Shown here one piece after another: positions 9,099 through 18,518 of a stretch of DNA of 64,000 nt. A model generated the notes under the pieces. The model saw nothing but the letters and a program-made list of their open reading frames with translations, ran no database searches and was not told the DNA's origin. The position numbers and the translations under genes are program-made. The first letter of the stretch is position 1; every line of letters starts with the position of its first letter. Source of the stretch: Polynucleobacter sp. UB-Tiil-W10 (lineage in GTDB: Bacteria; Pseudomonadota; Gammaproteobacteria; Burkholderiales; Burkholderiaceae); assembly GCF_018881605.1 (NCBI RefSeq), contig NZ_JACVPZ010000001.1, forward strand, positions 1,612,001 through 1,676,000, written 5' to 3'.

Positions 9099-9986
9099 AT
9101 GAAGCTTTCGCTAGACAATGCTATAGCCCCAATTTTTGTACTCATTTGGAGTACTGGGTTTGTAATCGCTCGTCTGGCAATGCCTTACGTAGAGCCGGCT
9201 ACATTCTTGTTTTGGCGCTTTGCAGGGGTTCTAGCAGCCATGGCAGCCCTCAGCCTAGTGTGGAGAATCACATGGCCTAGCTGGTCTCAAATCAAGCATA
9301 TTGCGGTTGCAGGCATCTTGCTGCAGTTTGGTTATTTGCTGGGAGTTTGGTTCGCTGTCAGATTGGGAATGACAGCCGGGCTGGTCGCCATCATTGTTGG
9401 TTTGCAGCCAATTGTGACGGCATGGTTTGCCGCTTGGATTTCAGAGAAAGTGTCGCCACGTCAATGGATAGGTCTGGGCTTCGGGTTTGCAGGCGTGGCT
9501 TTGGTGGTTGCGGAAAAGATTGGTTTTGCACACATCCCTATGTTTAGTTACATATTGGCATTTATTGCGCTTTTCTCAATTACATTTGGCACGCTTTATC
9601 AAAAGAAGTTCTGCCCAGTATTTGATCTGCGTGCAGGATCATCCATTCAGTTTGGTGTATCAGCTGTGCTGTGCTTCATCTGCATGTATTTGTTTGAGTC
9701 AGGAGAGATGGTTTGGAATCTCCCTGTCATCGGCGCCTTGCTATGGGCCATCTTCCCCTTGTCGATTGGATCGATTAGCTTGCTATTTATGATGATTCGC
9801 AAAGGGGCCGCAACTAAAGTCACTAGCTTTCTCTATTTAGTGCCACCGACAACCGCTGCAATGGCCTGGCTGTTATTTGATGAGCCATTCACATTACTAA
9901 TGGCAGTAGGCTTGTGTTTGACGATGACGGGCGTAGTGTTGGTAAATGCTCGTCAGACCAATACAGTGGCGACAATTGCCGAGTAG
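9099..9986 (+). CDS. DMT-superfamily (EamA) transporter
   Basis: A 295-residue integral membrane protein with about ten hydrophobic segments arranged as two EamA repeats, the standard DMT exporter length. N-terminal PIFVLIWSTGFVIARL is characteristic of the family. It probably exports a small metabolite such as an amino acid, but the substrate cannot be read from sequence. It diverges from the phasin gene across about 200 bp in which nothing else is evident. Confidence 0.88.
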   Translation: MKLSLDNAIAPIFVLIWSTGFVIARLAMPYVEPATFLFWRFAGVLAAMAALSLVWRITWPSWSQIKHIAVAGILLQFGYLLGVWFAVRLGMTAGLVAIIVGLQPIVTAWFAAWISEKVSPRQWIGLGFGFAGVALVVAEKIGFAHIPMFSYILAFIALFSITFGTLYQKKFCPVFDLRAGSSIQFGVSAVLCFICMYLFESGEMVWNLPVIGALLWAIFPLSIGSISLLFMMIRKGAATKVTSFLYLVPPTTAAMAWLLFDEPFTLLMAVGLCLTMTGVVLVNARQTNTVATIAE

Positions 9987-10095
9987 GGTTTTTATTTAGA
10001 GGGATGAATTGTCTAAATTGGGGCGAATAAAACTGCCTTAGCTTGGGAAATTAATTATCATTCCGTATGTTGAAAGTTTTGGAAGGTATTTTCGG

Positions 10096-11112
10096 ATGCG
10101 TTTGAATCGATTTTGGGCCGTTGCCTTGTGGACCCTTTTTGCTGTTGGCACCTTAGTAAACGTACCAGCTACTGCTGCCAATAAAGATAAGCAGGCCGCC
10201 AAAACTACGAATAAAGTCGTTGTTAAGACAAGCACGAAGACGGCAAAGAAACCCAAAACAGTTCGCACAACAGTAACGCGCTCAACAGAACCTGTCATTC
10301 CTGCAAGACCATCTCTTGCCACGGCCTTGGGTTTGCGAGGTCAACATGACGAACTGAGTTTGAAATCTAGTGTGGCGATGGTTGTAAACCAAGATACCAA
10401 AGAAGTGTATTTTGAAAAGAACCCTTCAGTCAGTTTGCCAATCGCCTCCATTACAAAATTAATGACCGCTATGGTGGTCTTAGATTCCAAGTTACCTCTA
10501 GATGAAACATTGGTCATTAATGCAGATGATGTGTATATCTATCGCACTTCACGTCTAGCTGGCGGTACGGTTTTAACGCGTGAAGAAGCTTTGCTATTGG
10601 CTTTGATGTCCTCTGAGAACCGCGCTGCGTATACCTTGGGAAGAAATTATCCAGGCGGCATCCCAGCATTTGTAGATGCTATGAACCGCAAAGCAAAAGA
10701 GTTGGGCATGGAGCACTCTCATTTTGCAGATCCAACAGGACTCTTAAGTGAGAATGTTGCCTCTGCAGAAGATCTCACCCGGATGCTGAATGCTGCGTAT
10801 CAATACAAAATGATTCGTGAGTTTTCTACTTGGCCAGATTTAACGATGGTGATTGCAAAGCGTCCTCAGAAATTCTTGAACACTAATCGTTTAGTGCGCT
10901 CTGGAGATATGAATATTGGTCTGCAGAAAACAGGTTTTATTAATGCTGCTGGTAAATGCTTAGTAATGCAAGCGCGGGTGAATAACACACCATTGCTATT
11001 GGTCTTCTTGGATTCCGTTGGAACGCAATCACGCTTTGCTGATGCTGTTCGTGTCCGCGATTGGTATGAGCGCATGCCTTCTGGTGCGCAGCCGATTCGT
11101 CGCTTGATGTAA
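10096..11112 (+). CDS. pbpG: D-alanyl-D-alanine endopeptidase (PBP7-like)
   Basis: A 338-residue periplasmic serine peptidase of the S11 family that cleaves peptidoglycan cross-links. An N-terminal signal peptide (about 1-28, ending ATAA) is followed by a Lys/Thr-rich linker of about 60 residues. The catalytic triad of motifs is complete: SITK (S118/K121), SEN (173-175) and KTG (278-280). The motif spacing matches PBP7 rather than the larger D,D-carboxypeptidases. Its stop codon is part of an inverted repeat shared with the convergent iclR-type gene. Confidence 0.93.
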   Translation: MRLNRFWAVALWTLFAVGTLVNVPATAANKDKQAAKTTNKVVVKTSTKTAKKPKTVRTTVTRSTEPVIPARPSLATALGLRGQHDELSLKSSVAMVVNQDTKEVYFEKNPSVSLPIASITKLMTAMVVLDSKLPLDETLVINADDVYIYRTSRLAGGTVLTREEALLLALMSSENRAAYTLGRNYPGGIPAFVDAMNRKAKELGMEHSHFADPTGLLSENVASAEDLTRMLNAAYQYKMIREFSTWPDLTMVIAKRPQKFLNTNRLVRSGDMNIGLQKTGFINAAGKCLVMQARVNNTPLLLVFLDSVGTQSRFADAVRVRDWYERMPSGAQPIRRLM

Positions 11113-11141
11113 CTGATTAACTGAATTAAGTTAATCAGTTA
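11110..11141. terminator. Inverted repeat containing both stop codons of convergent genes
   Basis: TAACTGATTAAC (11110-11121) pairs perfectly with GTTAATCAGTTA (11130-11141) around an 8-nt loop. The first TAA is the stop of pbpG and the last TTA is, on the minus strand, the TAA stop of the IclR gene. The stem is AT-rich with no long T-run, so it is a possible bidirectional terminator or 3'-end stabiliser rather than a classical one. Confidence 0.6.
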
Positions 11142-11972
11142 GATTACTGAACCTGGCTCTGCAGACTTAGGCTTAAAGCCCATTCCCTTGGATATCTGTA
11201 GGGCAGTTTCTTGTAGGGCGCGTAGCCAATCCGCCTGAATACGATCAGTTGGTGCGCTCAGAGACAGACCGGCAACCAATTTTCCAGTGTCGTCCAAAAT
11301 GGCGGCGGCCAAACAACTCACACCCAGTTCTAGTTCTTCATCATCACGAGCATTACCTACCTTACGCACATGATTAAGCTCAGTTTCGAGTTTGCTCAGG
11401 TCTGTAATGCTATTACGAGTGTGGCCCGATAAACCAGTGCGAGTGACATAAGCACGAACTTGTCCTGGATCATCGCTAGCTAAAAACAGTTTGCCAACAG
11501 AGGTGAGGTGTAGTGGGGCGCGACCACCAATCGCGCGGACAACCTGCATACCAGAACGCTCGCTATATGCACGATCAATGTAGACAATTTCATCGCCTTG
11601 GCGAACGGACAAATTGACGGTTTCACCGGTGAGCTTGTGGAGAGTGCGCATCGGTAGTTGAGCTGCTTCGCGCACAGATAAGCGCGCTTTAACTAAGTTA
11701 CCTAACTCTAAAAGCTTCAGACCAAGCCGATAGGTTCCACCATCGCCACGCTCAACCAAGCGGCAGGCAACCATGTCATTCAGAATACGGTGAGCTGTTG
11801 AGGGGTGAAGACCAGTGGTTTCTGCTAGATTCTTCAGGCTACTCGACTCTTCTTGCTCGGCAAGAGCATCGAGCAAATTCATCATGCGCTCCACTACTTG
11901 GATGGCAGTCTTGCCAACTTCCCCGGTAGATTTGCGAGTTTTCACAGTTTTGCTGATGTTCATAGGCCTCAT
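11139..11972 (-). CDS. IclR-family transcriptional regulator
   Basis: A 277-residue regulator. A winged helix-turn-helix is at about residues 25-90 (ETTGLHPSTAHRILNDMV is the recognition region). The IclR effector-binding domain follows, with GGRAPLHLTSVGKLFLA and the conserved DDEELELGVSCLAAAI stretch. The effector and target are unknown; neighbours pbpG and pyrD are not obvious targets. An alternative ATG at 11963, three residues in, has GAGG just upstream and may be the real start. Confidence 0.9.
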   Translation of the reverse strand: MRPMNISKTVKTRKSTGEVGKTAIQVVERMMNLLDALAEQEESSSLKNLAETTGLHPSTAHRILNDMVACRLVERGDGGTYRLGLKLLELGNLVKARLSVREAAQLPMRTLHKLTGETVNLSVRQGDEIVYIDRAYSERSGMQVVRAIGGRAPLHLTSVGKLFLASDDPGQVRAYVTRTGLSGHTRNSITDLSKLETELNHVRKVGNARDDEELELGVSCLAAAILDDTGKLVAGLSLSAPTDRIQADWLRALQETALQISKGMGFKPKSAEPGSVI

Positions 11973-12086
11973 TGTAGCGATTTCAGATGAAATTGCATAT
12001 TATGAAATCCTATTTTATAAAGCTAATGTTGCATCTTTCCCCTTTTCAGCGGAAAAATTAGGGTGCCAGACTTGTCTTAAGGCTGC

Positions 12087-13121
12087 TTAGGGTTGCCTTA
12101 GGGCAGTAGCGCACTCATTCACAAGGTCTGGCCCCCGATAGATTAATCCGCTGTAGAGTTGAACGAGACTGGCGCCAGCCATGATCTTTTCGCGGGCGTC
12201 TGCGCCCGATAGGATGCCGCCAACACCAATGATTGGAATCTGATTTCCTAATCTGGCTTTCAAAGCTTTGATCACAACATTCGAAGCATTGCGCACTGGA
12301 GCACCTGAAAGACCGCCGGCCTCTGCGCAATACTCCATTCCTTGCACTGCATCTCGAGAGATCGTTGTATTGGTTGCAATGACTGCATCAACGCCAAACT
12401 CTATGAGGAGATCGGCAATCAGGTTGATATCGCCATGATCTAAGTCTGGTGCAATCTTCAAAAAGAGTGGCTTGCGAACGCCATAGCGATCGCTTAAACG
12501 CTTTCTGGCCTCATCTAGGCTACCCAATAATTCGCGGAGCATTTCTTCGCCATGTAGGTCGCGCAGATTTTGCGTATTTGGAGAGGAGATATTGACAGTA
12601 ATGTAAGTAGCAATTTCATAGACTGCTTCCATTGCTAGAACATAATCGCGTGAGGCTTCTCCTATTGGGGTGCTGGCATTTTTTCCGATATTCAAACCCA
12701 GTACACCACCGCTTTGCCAGAATTTGGAGCGACGGACTCTGGCAACACAGGCTTCAACACCATCATTATTAAAGCCCATGCGATTGATGATGGCCTGAGC
12801 TTCTGGTAAGCGAAACATGCGGGGCTTAGGATTTCCTGGTTGCGGACGGGGAGTCACCGTGCCAATTTCCAAAAATCCAAATCCTAATGCAGCAAGGGCA
12901 TCGATATGTTTCCCGTCTTTATCCATCCCTGCGGCCAATCCAACTGGATTTGGAAATTCAATGCCACAGAGTATTTGTGGATCGTTAATCGGTTTAGTGA
13001 CAAGACGTTCCAACAGTCCCCAGCGCTCTGCGCGATCCATATTGCTAAGGGTGAGGTTGTGTGCTTTTTCGGGGTCTATGCAAAAAAGCCAAGGGCGTAG
13101 AAGGGAGTAACGATCAATCAT
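12087..13121 (-). CDS. pyrD: Dihydroorotate dehydrogenase (quinone)
   Basis: A 344-residue class 2 PyrD, the membrane-associated FMN enzyme that oxidises dihydroorotate to orotate with quinone in pyrimidine synthesis. Visible family motifs include [14 protein letters not shown] near 55, [35 protein letters not shown] and [15 protein letters not shown] near the C-terminus. The N-terminal extension used for membrane and quinone contact is present. It lies 9 nt downstream of bpt and closes the minus-strand run. Confidence 0.97.
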   Translation of the reverse strand: MIDRYSLLRPWLFCIDPEKAHNLTLSNMDRAERWGLLERLVTKPINDPQILCGIEFPNPVGLAAGMDKDGKHIDALAALGFGFLEIGTVTPRPQPGNPKPRMFRLPEAQAIINRMGFNNDGVEACVARVRRSKFWQSGGVLGLNIGKNASTPIGEASRDYVLAMEAVYEIATYITVNISSPNTQNLRDLHGEEMLRELLGSLDEARKRLSDRYGVRKPLFLKIAPDLDHGDINLIADLLIEFGVDAVIATNTTISRDAVQGMEYCAEAGGLSGAPVRNASNVVIKALKARLGNQIPIIGVGGILSGADAREKIMAGASLVQLYSGLIYRGPDLVNECATALRQP

Positions 13122-13130
13122 GGGTAGATA

Positions 13131-13877
13131 TTATGACTCAGACAGCGTTTGCCAATGGTCGTCAATCAAACCTTCCATCGGCTGAAATTTCACCTTGTAC
13201 GACATCTTGTCGCTCTCTTTAATGTAGTAGCCAAGATAAAGATAAGGCAGGCCTAATACGCGAGCTTGTTCAAGTTGCCACAGAATGCTAAAGCTGCCAT
13301 AGCTCGCAGATGGGCTGGACGTGTCATAAAAGGTATAAACCGAGGAGATCCCTTGTTCCAAAATATCGATCATGCTCACCATGCGTAATCGACCGGGATG
13401 CGAATCGTGCGGACCATCCCGAAACTCGACAATGCGTGAGTTCACCCGACTTTGTAATAAAAACTGCATGTACTGATCTTGATCATCGCTATCCATATCG
13501 CCACCTGCATGACGCTCAGTTTGATAGCGTTGATAAAGTTGGTAATGCTCTTCTTGATAGCCAAGATTGAGAACAGAGGCCTCAAGGCCAGCATGTTTTT
13601 TATGGGCGCGGCGTTGACTGCGAGTAGGCTCAAACTGATTCACCAAGATACGCGTTGCAACACAGGCTTTACATTCATCACAGTAAGGCCTATAGGTATA
13701 CAAACCACTGCGGCGAAATCCGGCATTGAGTAAGTCGTTATATACATCTGCATGAATGAGGTGAGAGGGGGTGGCTACTTGAGACCGAGCCGTCCTATTG
13801 GGTAAGTAGCTACAAGCGTATGGAGCAGTTGCATAGAACTGCAGTGTGGTCAGGGGAAGTTCTTTAAGCTGAGTCAT
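13131..13877 (-). CDS. bpt: Aspartate/glutamate leucyltransferase (N-end rule)
   Basis: A 248-residue member of the arginyltransferase (ATE) family. In bacteria these Bpt enzymes attach leucine from Leu-tRNA to proteins starting with Asp or Glu, marking them for ClpS-ClpAP. The N-terminal [12 protein letters not shown] and the CDECKACV cluster near residue 65 are the conserved Cys features. The start overlaps the end of aat by 4 bp, so the two N-degron transferases are translationally coupled. Older annotations call it arginyltransferase; leucyl specificity is inferred from the bacterial subfamily. Confidence 0.92.
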   Translation of the reverse strand: MTQLKELPLTTLQFYATAPYACSYLPNRTARSQVATPSHLIHADVYNDLLNAGFRRSGLYTYRPYCDECKACVATRILVNQFEPTRSQRRAHKKHAGLEASVLNLGYQEEHYQLYQRYQTERHAGGDMDSDDQDQYMQFLLQSRVNSRIVEFRDGPHDSHPGRLRMVSMIDILEQGISSVYTFYDTSSPSASYGSFSILWQLEQARVLGLPYLYLGYYIKESDKMSYKVKFQPMEGLIDDHWQTLSES

Positions 13878-14611
13878 AGCCAGTGATGCAAGATTGCTTT
13901 GTCAAAAGTCCAGGATTGCTCAATCTTAGTTTGATTTACGGAAGTTTGCAGTTGCTCTAAAAAGAGTTGTCGAGACATGGGCGCTGCGCCCAGGGAGAGC
14001 AGGTGTGCTGTCTCTTGTTGGCAGTCGATCATGTAGATATCGTTTCTCAGACACCATGCGCTGAGGGCAGCTAAAGCAATTTTGGAGGCATTGGTCTTGC
14101 GACTAAACATGGATTCTCCAAACACCATGCCCCCGAAGGATACGCAATAGAGGCCGCCAGTGAGTTGACCATCTTCTATTACAGCAATGCTATGGGCGTT
14201 TCCCTGTTCATGAAGCGTGGTATAGGCGTCAATAATTTCGTGGGTAATCCAGGTGCCGTCTTGATCTTTGCGGGTGCTGGTGGCGCACGAGCGTATGACT
14301 GCGCCAAAATCCTCATCCACCACTATCTGCGATTGGATATTTTGACAAAAGGCGCGAATGATTTTCCGTAAGGAGTCGCTGCATTTAAATTCGCTAGGCT
14401 TTAATACCATCCTAGGGTCAGGAGACCACCAGAGGATAGGTTGATTATCCGAGTACCAAGGAAAGATACCTTGTTGATAGGCGCGAGCCAGTTGCCCTGG
14501 ATAGATGTGTTCACTGACCGCGATGAGTCCCGGCACGCTGGGGTCGGGATCTGCCTCTATGAGGGGATTGGGAAAAGGATCTTGAGGCCCTAACCAAGCA
14601 ATCTGACTCAT
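13874..14611 (-). CDS. aat: Leucyl/phenylalanyl-tRNA--protein transferase
   Basis: A 245-residue enzyme that adds Leu or Phe to proteins with N-terminal Arg or Lys. Typical motifs are [34 protein letters not shown] and [19 protein letters not shown], and the length is normal. It is 9 nt downstream of the NUDIX gene and overlaps bpt. ClpS and ClpA are not in the window. Confidence 0.97.
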   Translation of the reverse strand: MSQIAWLGPQDPFPNPLIEADPDPSVPGLIAVSEHIYPGQLARAYQQGIFPWYSDNQPILWWSPDPRMVLKPSEFKCSDSLRKIIRAFCQNIQSQIVVDEDFGAVIRSCATSTRKDQDGTWITHEIIDAYTTLHEQGNAHSIAVIEDGQLTGGLYCVSFGGMVFGESMFSRKTNASKIALAALSAWCLRNDIYMIDCQQETAHLLSLGAAPMSRQLFLEQLQTSVNQTKIEQSWTFDKAILHHWL

Positions 14612-14620
14612 GACGACTCT

Positions 14621-15181
14621 TTAAATTCTCTCAGACGGCAAGACATCACGACTACGGACATAAAACTCTTTTCCCGAATCTAAAAGGCCTGCAGCGCGAT
14701 CTGCAAAAAACCATTCGAGTGTTTGCTTGACGGTAGGGAAGGCCAAATCATCCCAAGGAATTTCATGTTCATGAAATAAGGCGACTTCTAAGCTCTCTTC
14801 GCCAGCATAAAAATCCGGCGTAGTCATTTTGGCTAAGTAAAACAGGTGAACCTGTTCGGCATGCAGTACATTGAGCAATGAATAGAGTGGGCCAATCTCC
14901 ACAACTGCACCCGCTTCCTCAAGTGTCTCACGGGCAGCACCATGACTGGTGCTTTCGCCTAGCTCCATAAAGCCAGCAGGTAAGGTCCAAAAACCATGGC
15001 GAGGCTCAATCGATCTTCGGCATAAAAGAATCTGCTCGCCATATACCGGAATACTGCCCACTACATTGCGAGGATTTTGATAATGAATGCTGCCACAGGC
15101 TTCGCATACATGACGTTCGCGAGAATCATCCGCCGGAATTTTGATTGTTAAGACAGAGGCGCAGTTAGGGCAATACTTCAT
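14621..15181 (-). CDS. NUDIX hydrolase with N-terminal zinc ribbon
   Basis: A 186-residue protein with a Cys4 zinc ribbon at the N-terminus (CPNC at 4-7 and CEAC near 27) followed by a NUDIX domain. The Nudix box runs from GFMELGE to RETLEEAGA, with the REuxEExG catalytic core intact. Zinc-ribbon Nudix proteins resemble NudC-type NADH pyrophosphatases but lack the extra N-terminal domain here. Substrate not predictable; NAD- or ADP-sugar-like compounds are possible. Ten nt separate it from pabBC upstream. Confidence 0.88.
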   Translation of the reverse strand: MKYCPNCASVLTIKIPADDSRERHVCEACGSIHYQNPRNVVGSIPVYGEQILLCRRSIEPRHGFWTLPAGFMELGESTSHGAARETLEEAGAVVEIGPLYSLLNVLHAEQVHLFYLAKMTTPDFYAGEESLEVALFHEHEIPWDDLAFPTVKQTLEWFFADRAAGLLDSGKEFYVRSRDVLPSERI

Positions 15182-15190
15182 ACTGACTTT

Positions 15191-17017
15191 CTAAAAGTGG
15201 GCTTTGACGGCGCCACGCAGGGCATTGCTAAGGATAATCTCATCTGCCATTGAAACATCTTTAATAGTCAGGTTAGCTTCGCGGGCATTCATGGATGGGT
15301 CAGCAAGAAGGGCTGCACGCATTACGCCGGGCAGATGACCTGCCGAAACGGGAGGGGTGAGCCACTCAGAACTGCCTTGAGGTTTGATAAAAATGCTAGT
15401 CCTGCCACCCTCAGTGACAAAGCCTTGTTCATTTACAAATAGAGCGTCAAATCCACCTAGCTTCACAGCCTCGTGCCAAGCTTGATCGTAAAGAGTGCGA
15501 TCGCTAATTTTGTGACGTAATAACGCATCCCCAGAAAACATGGTGACATCCATGGGCAGAATATCCTTAGCCCAGAAAATTTTCACGGGATCGTTTGAGT
15601 GGTGAATAACCGCAGTTACAACAGAAAGCTCACCATGGGGTGCTAGATCAAGTCTTAATCGATAGGACAGGTTTTTATCCAGAGGTGCGCAGGCGCTTAT
15701 AACTAAATTCTTAGCAGCCTCTAGATTGAAAGCAATTCTGAGGGAGAGAGCGGAGGTTTGCATCCGATGCAGGTGAGCCTGCAATCGTAGCGCCTCACCC
15801 TTGGAGATCGCTATGGTTTCAAACAAGCCTGTAGCACTCGGTAGATCCATGAGAAATGCTGCTTTAATGCCGCATTCTTGCCACTCTTGGCTGGGATTGG
15901 AATCATTGGTAATACCAGCACCAATTCCGAGGGTGAAATGAGAAGCGTGAGATTGAAGATCTTGGTGTATTTCAACAGTTCGAATAGGAACGCTAAAGGT
16001 AAAATTGCCATTGGGGTCAAGCCATCCTAGGGCGCCACAGTAGTAGCCACGATCTTCAGGTTCCAGTTCTTGAATAATTTCCATGCTGCGTTTTTTAGGT
16101 GCGCCTGTAACAGAGCCACATGGAAAAACGGCTTTGACAATATCAAACAAAGCGGTTTCGGGTTTGATCTGACCTTGCACAGTGGAGGTCATTTGCAAAA
16201 CATCACCATGTCTTGCTACTTCAAATAAATTGGGAACGGTTACCGTGCTCGGCAAGCAAATACGACTGAAATCATTGCGCAATAGATCAACAATCATGAC
16301 ATTCTCAGCTTGATTCTTTGGATCATTGGATAGGGTGCTTGCAATTGCTGATAGGGCGCTCGCAGTACCTTTCATTGGCATGGCTTTTAAAGTATCGCCA
16401 TCGCGCGCGATAAAGAGCTCCGGTGATTGCGATAGCAAAAAGTTACCTTCATGCTCTATAAAAGCACCAAATCGTCCTGGCTGGCGATCTCTTAAGCGAC
16501 TATATAGCGAGATTGGAGCACCATAAGTCTTACCTTTGATGCGATAGGTGTGATTAATCTGATAGCTATCACCACTGCGAATATATTCCTGAATTGCCCT
16601 GATATCGTTAGAGAATTGCTCCTCATTCAAGGACTCCTGCACATCCATGACGCCAGCATTTTTTTGGGAGCGATCCAGCCAAGCTAATTTTTGGTTAATC
16701 CAGTAATCAACATCGTGTTTCGAGAGCTTTTTGAAGTCCAAAAAAGACCAAGCCTCGATGAGTGGGTGGGGGCTATCTGAGTGATTGATGCGTTGAGGCA
16801 GTTGATGAATCTGTCTGCCCAATTCGTAAGCGAAAGCAGAAACGACAAATTGACCACAGGCCAGAGCGGCAGATATTTCCTCTAGGCAAGTTTGTGTAGC
16901 GAATAAATCTTGTGCGCTATCACCACTTGGTAAGACACGCCAATAATGGACTACGTTTTCGTATAGGCGACTAGTAGGCGAGGCCGCGGTACTTTGCGCA
17001 TCGTCGAGCAAAATCAT
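15191..17017 (-). CDS. pabBC: Fused aminodeoxychorismate synthase component I and aminodeoxychorismate lyase
   Basis: A 608-residue fusion for p-aminobenzoate, a folate precursor. The first part (about 1-375) is PabB: it holds PMKGTAS, the lysine-bearing equivalent of the PIKGT motif, and PCGSVTGAPKKRSMEII with the chorismate-binding core. From about 390 the sequence becomes a PabC-type fold-IV PLP lyase (GLFETIAISKGEAL, GFVTEGGRTSIFI). The glutaminase subunit PabA is not next to it. Such fusions are common in Burkholderiales. It sits 24 nt downstream of the cyclophilin gene. Confidence 0.94.
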   Translation of the reverse strand: MILLDDAQSTAASPTSRLYENVVHYWRVLPSGDSAQDLFATQTCLEEISAALACGQFVVSAFAYELGRQIHQLPQRINHSDSPHPLIEAWSFLDFKKLSKHDVDYWINQKLAWLDRSQKNAGVMDVQESLNEEQFSNDIRAIQEYIRSGDSYQINHTYRIKGKTYGAPISLYSRLRDRQPGRFGAFIEHEGNFLLSQSPELFIARDGDTLKAMPMKGTASALSAIASTLSNDPKNQAENVMIVDLLRNDFSRICLPSTVTVPNLFEVARHGDVLQMTSTVQGQIKPETALFDIVKAVFPCGSVTGAPKKRSMEIIQELEPEDRGYYCGALGWLDPNGNFTFSVPIRTVEIHQDLQSHASHFTLGIGAGITNDSNPSQEWQECGIKAAFLMDLPSATGLFETIAISKGEALRLQAHLHRMQTSALSLRIAFNLEAAKNLVISACAPLDKNLSYRLRLDLAPHGELSVVTAVIHHSNDPVKIFWAKDILPMDVTMFSGDALLRHKISDRTLYDQAWHEAVKLGGFDALFVNEQGFVTEGGRTSIFIKPQGSSEWLTPPVSAGHLPGVMRAALLADPSMNAREANLTIKDVSMADEIILSNALRGAVKAHF

Positions 17018-17041
17018 CGCGGCTTGCCTGGTTAGTCCTAG

Positions 17042-17617
17042 TTACTTCAGAATGGTGGCTGATTCTATGGTGACGTTCTTTGTAGGAACGTCGGCCATTC
17101 TGCCCATGCGGGGAGAAGGCGCAACCATTGTTGGTACTTTGCGGATGGCATCAATGGTCTGTGTTCCAGAAATTACTTTACCAAACACGGTATATCCATT
17201 ACCCATGGAATTGGGATAGTCCAAGGCCGCATTATCTTTAACGTTGATAAAGAACTGTGAAGTCGCAGAATCTGGATCGGATGTACGGGCCATCGCAATC
17301 GTATACACATTATTTTTAAGACCATTCTGCGCTTCAGAAACAACAGGGGCTTCCGTTGGTTTCTGATTTAAATCTGGTGTAAAGCCACCACCCTGAATCA
17401 TGAAGCCATCAATGACGCGATGAAAGATAGTGCCGTTATAAAAACCACTCTTCACATAATTTAAAAAGTTGGCTGTTGTCTTAGGCGCTTTTACATCATC
17501 AAGCTCCACCACGAAATTACCCATTGTGGTTTTGAATTCGACCTTCGGTCCAGCAATAGCGGCTTGGCTTGCAAAGCAGCTGGCAACGAGAACGAGGCTG
17601 GCAAATAGTTTGCGCAT
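17042..17617 (-). CDS. ppiA: Periplasmic peptidylprolyl cis-trans isomerase (cyclophilin)
   Basis: A 191-residue cyclophilin with a signal peptide (about 1-22, ending AAIA), so it acts in the periplasm on proline peptide bonds of secreted proteins. The core motifs FLNYVKSGFYNGTIFHRVI, GFMIQGGGF and SQFFINVKDN are complete, including the catalytic Arg and Phe. The length fits PpiA. It reads in the same direction as the fused pab gene. Confidence 0.95.
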   Translation of the reverse strand: MRKLFASLVLVASCFASQAAIAGPKVEFKTTMGNFVVELDDVKAPKTTANFLNYVKSGFYNGTIFHRVIDGFMIQGGGFTPDLNQKPTEAPVVSEAQNGLKNNVYTIAMARTSDPDSATSQFFINVKDNAALDYPNSMGNGYTVFGKVISGTQTIDAIRKVPTMVAPSPRMGRMADVPTKNVTIESATILK

Positions 17618-17739
17618 AAAGATTCCTTGAATTAAATAGTATGAATGGTATTCATTGTATTGCTCAATGCTAGAAGGGAAAGCTCAGTCTTATTAAAAGA
17701 GGAGCTATCTTCAATAATCCGAGTTAGCCTGCTAAAGAG

Positions 17740-17773
17740 TGCAACTGCAGTAAAAATTTCGCCTGCAGTTGCA
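17740..17773. repeat. Perfect 11-bp inverted repeat between two minus-strand genes
   Basis: TGCAACTGCAG (17740-17750) pairs perfectly with CTGCAGTTGCA (17763-17773) around a 12-nt AT-rich loop. On the minus strand it lies 13 nt beyond the stop of the gene ending at 17786. No T-run follows, so it may be a Rho-independent-like hairpin, an mRNA 3' stabiliser or a binding site. Confidence 0.6.
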
Positions 17774-17785
17774 TCCTCACAAGAC

Positions 17786-18385
17786 TTATTTGGTTGGCGC
17801 TGCAGTGACTTCGATTGCTATTGCCTCGGTAAAGGTAGCGTCGACTTGATCGCCCACTTTAATCTTTTGCAGGACTGCTGGATCTTTAACTTTTAACTCC
17901 ACCGTACGATTTGGCCCTTTTAAGGTGACCATTTGACTTTTCTGGTCGACCTTCATGACGTTTGCAGTAAGGCTTACTGTTCTTTCAACTGCACCAGCAG
18001 GCTTGCTACCAGGCGCTGCGCGTACAGATTCTTCGGAGACAATCGGTTGACCTAATTTACCGCCATTAACTGACTTATGCAGATCTAATGCTAATGCTTG
18101 TACATAGGTGAGCGTTACTAAATCACCCACTTTAATTTGGTCAAAATTGCGAGCCTGAGGACCCAGAGCTAATGCAACTTCTTTGCCTTGCGGTCCAACG
18201 ACTACAACGCTACGATTTTGCTTATCAATTGATTTCACTTTGCCCTGAATTTGAATGGCATCAGCGGCGGCAACTTCACCTGGCCCTTTGGCAACCATCA
18301 TTGCGCCTTGTGGAGCATTTTGAGCTGCAGCTAGATAAGGCATTGCAAGAACAGCGGCGGCGATAGGAAGAATAATTTTTTTCAT
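17786..18385 (-). CDS. Periplasmic protein with two beta-rich repeats, function unknown
   Basis: A 199-residue secreted protein; the signal peptide is about 1-22 (MKKIILPIAAAVLAMPYLAA). The mature part has two related segments of about 65 residues, near 38-105 and 128-193. Each goes from a K-V-x-D-x-K/Q core (GKVKSIDKQNRSVVV and ANVMKVDQKSQMVTL) to IKVGD-V-x-x-T-Y/F and ends in an A-x-A-x-x-V/L strand. This suggests a duplicated small beta-barrel. The ATG at 18385 is preceded by AAGGAG; a longer frame from 18433 lacks support. I do not recognise a function. Confidence 0.75.
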   Translation of the reverse strand: MKKIILPIAAAVLAMPYLAAAQNAPQGAMMVAKGPGEVAAADAIQIQGKVKSIDKQNRSVVVVGPQGKEVALALGPQARNFDQIKVGDLVTLTYVQALALDLHKSVNGGKLGQPIVSEESVRAAPGSKPAGAVERTVSLTANVMKVDQKSQMVTLKGPNRTVELKVKDPAVLQKIKVGDQVDATFTEAIAIEVTAAPTK

Positions 18386-18518
18386 GATGCTCCTTAGAGT
18401 GTATGAAGATGGAAACAAGAAAGACTCAGTCACTATAAAGTGACATTTCTTATGATAACTATCTCTTGCTGCAATTGGATCAATTTAGAATAAAAAGCTT
18501 CCAGCCCCAATATTGGCC

